Of a stretch of DNA of 64,000 nucleotides, positions 61,590 through 64,000 are shown piece by piece (positions within the stretch are counted from its first letter, which is position 1; every line of letters begins with the position of its first letter). The notes under the pieces were generated by a model. That model did not search any database. It saw nothing but the letters and a program-made list of their open reading frames with translations, and was not told the DNA's origin. The DNA is from Planctomycetota bacterium (GTDB taxonomy: Bacteria; Planctomycetota; Planctomycetia; Planctomycetales; Planctomycetaceae), in assembly GCA_023417655.1 (NCBI GenBank), contig JAEZFD010000060.1, positions 1 through 64,000 of the forward strand, given 5' to 3'. The position numbers and the translations under genes are program-made.

Positions 61590-63110
61590 ATGCGTTGTGT
61601 CGTTTGGCTAGGAATCTTGACCATTACCCTCGGAAGTGCAGGGACGTCGCCTGCAGCAGATCCGGAAACAGTGTTCCTGGCGGGTTTCGCCGAACGCGAT
61701 ATCACGCCTGAAATCGGTATGGAACAGCCGGGGGGATATGGGAAAGCATTCCATCGCACTCTGCATGATCCGTGCAAGGCTCGTGCGGCTGTGTTCAGCG
61801 ACGGGAAAACCCGCGTTGCCGTCGTGAGCATCGATGCCCTGATGGTTCAACGCCCGACAGTTCTGAAGATTCGCGAGAAGATTGAGAAGGCCTGCGGAAT
61901 CCCGGGACACGCTGTTCTGCTGCATGCCACTCACTCCCATTCATCTGGACCGTTCGGAATGGTGCTTCCCGGCGAGTACGACGGAGCATCTGACCTGATC
62001 AAGAAGCTGGCTTATGAAGAATCGTCCTGCGCCAACGCGGAATATCTGGCGATGGCAGAAAAGCAGATTACCGACGCTGTTGTCGAAGCTGACGTGAAGA
62101 AAGCTGCTTTAAAATGTAATGTCGGCTCAGGCCATGAAGACCAGATTGCTTTTAACCGTCGTTTTCGAATGAAGAACGGCTTGACATTTACTCATCCTCG
62201 CCCGGGGAATCCAGACATTATCGAACCGGCAGGTCCGACGGATCCGCAGGTGGGTGTGATTGGTGCATGGGATGAAAAGGGGAAGCTCGTTGGCTGCATT
62301 GTGAACTATAGCTGCCACGCCACAACCAGCCCCGGCGGAATTTCAGCAAGCTATATTCAATATCTCGAAGAGGTGATTCGAGGAGTCTTTGGGGATGACG
62401 TTGTGGTCGTCTATCTCAATGGCGCATCGGGTGATGTGACGCAGGTTGATAACCTCACGAAGTACGTCAGTCCGAAGCCAGAGCAGTGGTCCCGCCTCGT
62501 TGGAGGCACGATTGGTGCAGAGGCCGTGAAGGTCCTGCTGCGTGAAGAACCCGGGGTTCTGTTGCCAGTAGCTTACGACACCAAAACGTTGGAAATTGCG
62601 CGTCGAAAGCCGGATCCACAGCGAGTGGCTCAATGTGAGAAGATTGTGACCGGGCCGAAGAATCAGCCAGATGCGACGGCATGGACCTTCGCCAAAGAGA
62701 TCGTCATGTTGGATTATCTCTGCCAGGTCAGTCCCGTTGTGGAAGCTGAAGTGCAGGCGATTCAGGTCGGCCCCGTCGTAATGCTGACCGATCCCGCCGA
62801 ATACTTCGTTGAGTACGGGTTGAAAATAAAGGAAGCAAGCCCCTTCCCTTTGACATTCCCGGTTTCATTGGCCAATGGTTGTGTGGGATATGTCCCGACT
62901 GAAGAAGCGTTTAGTGAGCGGGGCGGTGGATATGAAACTCGACTGACGAGTTATTCAAATCTTGAGATTACTGCCGGAACGCAGTTCATGAACGCCGCGA
63001 TTGAATTAGCGAAGAAATTAAAGCCGGGGACGATCCCGACCCGGGCCTTGGTTCCACCTTATAGCGGTGGTCCGTGGACGTATGGAAATCTTCCCCCGGA
63101 ATTAAAGTAA
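61590..63110 (+). CDS. neutral/alkaline ceramidase-like exported protein
   Basis: A 506-residue secreted protein. The signal peptide MRCVVWLGILTITLGSAGTS precedes the neutral/alkaline non-lysosomal ceramidase N-terminal domain: FLAGFAERDITPEIG, AAVFSDGKTRVAVVSIDALM, the zinc-site motif LLHATHSHSSG (HSHSSG at 115-120), VNYSCHATTSPGG and VVVYLNGASGDVTQ. True ceramidases cleave sphingolipid amides and have an extra C-terminal domain; this shorter form is common in planctomycetes and its substrate is unknown. AGGGAG lies about 8 nt upstream of the ATG. Confidence 0.88.
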   Translation: MRCVVWLGILTITLGSAGTSPAADPETVFLAGFAERDITPEIGMEQPGGYGKAFHRTLHDPCKARAAVFSDGKTRVAVVSIDALMVQRPTVLKIREKIEKACGIPGHAVLLHATHSHSSGPFGMVLPGEYDGASDLIKKLAYEESSCANAEYLAMAEKQITDAVVEADVKKAALKCNVGSGHEDQIAFNRRFRMKNGLTFTHPRPGNPDIIEPAGPTDPQVGVIGAWDEKGKLVGCIVNYSCHATTSPGGISASYIQYLEEVIRGVFGDDVVVVYLNGASGDVTQVDNLTKYVSPKPEQWSRLVGGTIGAEAVKVLLREEPGVLLPVAYDTKTLEIARRKPDPQRVAQCEKIVTGPKNQPDATAWTFAKEIVMLDYLCQVSPVVEAEVQAIQVGPVVMLTDPAEYFVEYGLKIKEASPFPLTFPVSLANGCVGYVPTEEAFSERGGGYETRLTSYSNLEITAGTQFMNAAIELAKKLKPGTIPTRALVPPYSGGPWTYGNLPPELK

Positions 63111-63128
63111 ATTTCGTCGGTTCATAAA

Positions 63129-63170
63129 AACAGCCGGCAGAGCTTTCACAGGCTCTGTCGGCTGTTTTTT
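63129..63170. terminator. strong bidirectional terminator between convergent genes
   Basis: A 15-bp stem with one G-U pair, AACAGCCGGCAGAGC (63129-63143) with GCTCTGTCGGCTGTT (63152-63166), is followed by a T-run and preceded by an A-run. It can end both the ceramidase-like gene and the SGNH gene on the other strand. Confidence 0.9.
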
Positions 63171-63213
63171 ATTATTGTTAGTTGGACAGGACTATCTGAA
63201 TTCGTTTCGCGTC

Positions 63214-64000
63214 TCAGGCTCCCAATGCCTCGCGGAGAACGGGTTCAATGGCAGCAGCCTGTCGCCAGAATCCGAGATCGCTGGGATGAGAGCCGTCCGT
63301 GGTGTCCTCTCCGTCAGCACCGAGCAGAAGATTCCCGTCGATGTACCAGAGCTTCTTCATCCCTTCGGCTTTCGCGGTCTCATAGGCCTCTTTATACGCA
63401 TCGCGGCTGCCAGCGTGACGGGTCTGATGTGCCGGGAAAAAGTCGGCATTTGCATAAGTCCGGTCTTCGATCAAGACGATCGGAGTCTCTGGTCGGGCCT
63501 TGCGAAGTTGTCGAATCATGGGAAGTGCCCGTTCGGCAACCTGAGAGCCGACCATATTCGGCAGGCAATCAAGAACATAGACGGCCGGGTCCAGTTCGAT
63601 CAGCAAGTCGCCGACCTCTTTCTCCATGCGGCCGTTGCCTGAAAAGCCGAGATTAATTACCGGGCGATCAAGTCGGCGGCCGAGGATCGCAGGGTGGGGC
63701 ATCCCTGCCCGACTGGCGCTGGCACCATGAGTAATCGACGTGCCGTAGAAGACAATCGGCTTTTCTTTTCGTGGCTCAATGGGTGTGAAGCTTGCACCTT
63801 CCGGGATTCCGATCTTCAGTGACTCCGTCCCGTTATAGAGGGGCAGATAGAGCTGATAAGTTCGCTCTGCTTTGGTGACACCGTTCACAATCGATGCGGA
63901 CAGTTCTCGTTTTCCGGTCGGTCGACTGACCGCGATCCATTTCAGTTCTCCCTTAGGATTGGTGGCATACAGATCGAGTCCGCTCGAGGCAATTGCCGTC
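63214..64000 (-). CDS. SGNH/GDSL hydrolase, 5' end beyond the window
   Basis: A partial gene: the frame stays open from the stop at 63214 to the window edge, so at least 261 residues lie here and the true start is outside. The first visible part is a small beta domain (GLDLYATNPKGELKWIAVSR, TYQLYLPLYNGTESLKIGIP) as found ahead of many planctomycete SGNH domains. The hydrolase domain has block I VFYGTSITHGASA with Ser in GTS, GFSGNGRMEKEV (Gly and Asn of the oxyanion hole) and DGSHPSDLGF with the catalytic Asp and His. It is probably an esterase acting outside the cytoplasm. GTG at 63888 is an internal codon. Confidence 0.88.
   Translation of the reverse strand, partial: TAIASSGLDLYATNPKGELKWIAVSRPTGKRELSASIVNGVTKAERTYQLYLPLYNGTESLKIGIPEGASFTPIEPRKEKPIVFYGTSITHGASASRAGMPHPAILGRRLDRPVINLGFSGNGRMEKEVGDLLIELDPAVYVLDCLPNMVGSQVAERALPMIRQLRKARPETPIVLIEDRTYANADFFPAHQTRHAGSRDAYKEAYETAKAEGMKKLWYIDGNLLLGADGEDTTDGSHPSDLGFWRQAAAIEPVLREALGA

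Noticed and set aside
1..64000. rRNA, tRNA, CRISPR arrays, intact transposases or prophage
   Set aside because: None was recognised on either strand; tRNA detection by eye is limited, so a covariance-model scan would be the decisive check.

Overview
The window looks like a chromosomal segment from a planctomycete (order Planctomycetales). The indicators are three DUF1559 prepilin-like proteins, a PSCyt1-type cytochrome/WD40 protein, a giant PVC-type CxxCH protein, a DUF4159 protein, a small planctomycete-type lipoprotein, many Tat or Sec exported proteins and moderately high GC. No rRNA, tRNA, CRISPR array or intact transposase was seen. Genes are spread over both strands in short operons separated by 100-700 bp intergenic stretches.

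Layout. 0-3 kb: membrane-anchored and exported hypothetical proteins plus DUF4159. 3.1-8.3 kb: pyrB and a pyrC-like gene (overlapping), rph, an exported protein with a duplicated domain, and a diacylglycerol-kinase family protein. 8.4-10.5 kb: a Cys-rich exported protein and a malate/lactate dehydrogenase family oxidoreductase. 10.6-15.4 kb: a three-gene MoxR ATPase / DUF5682 / VWA cluster on the minus strand that resembles E. coli yehL-yehM-yehP. 15.4-18.5 kb: an accessory, repeat-rich patch with an inverted pair of REP-like hairpins, an orphan exported protein, two copies of a 158-bp MITE-like element flanking a small gene, and a Tat-exported beta carbonic anhydrase. 18.5-22.9 kb: a minus-strand run of Gfo/Idh/MocA oxidoreductase, lipoprotein, murD and a TlpA-like thioredoxin. 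23.1-26.9 kb: metK with a structured leader, a Tat-exported TIM-barrel isomerase-like protein, an ATP-grasp protein and DUF1569.

27-33.5 kb: the cytochrome/WD40 protein, a DUF4340-like protein with a long Lys/Glu/Ala/Pro tail, and a TonB-like single-span protein. 33.6-38 kb: DUF1559, transthyretin-like lipoprotein and rsmH, then an NtrC-type regulator. 38.3-42.8 kb: a membrane redoxin, a six-span Ser/Thr kinase, a DJ-1/PfpI protein and DUF423. 43-48.1 kb: small lipoprotein, HU, DUF1559, a receiver-HATPase fusion and Hsp20. 48.4-53.2 kb: aminotransferase, GT39-like transferase and CvpA. 53.5-64 kb: a second DUF1559/lipoprotein pair, the PVC CxxCH protein, a two-domain alpha/beta hydrolase, a neutral-ceramidase-like protein and an SGNH hydrolase cut by the window end.

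The points most worth following are the pyrC-like protein, whose dihydroorotase metal ligands are partly lost (it may be a structural partner of PyrB); the MoxR/DUF5682/VWA cluster; the MITE-like pair with the small gene between its copies; the inverted REP-like pair whose stems differ by compensatory changes; and the structured metK leader. All family assignments rest on motif recognition by eye without database searches.
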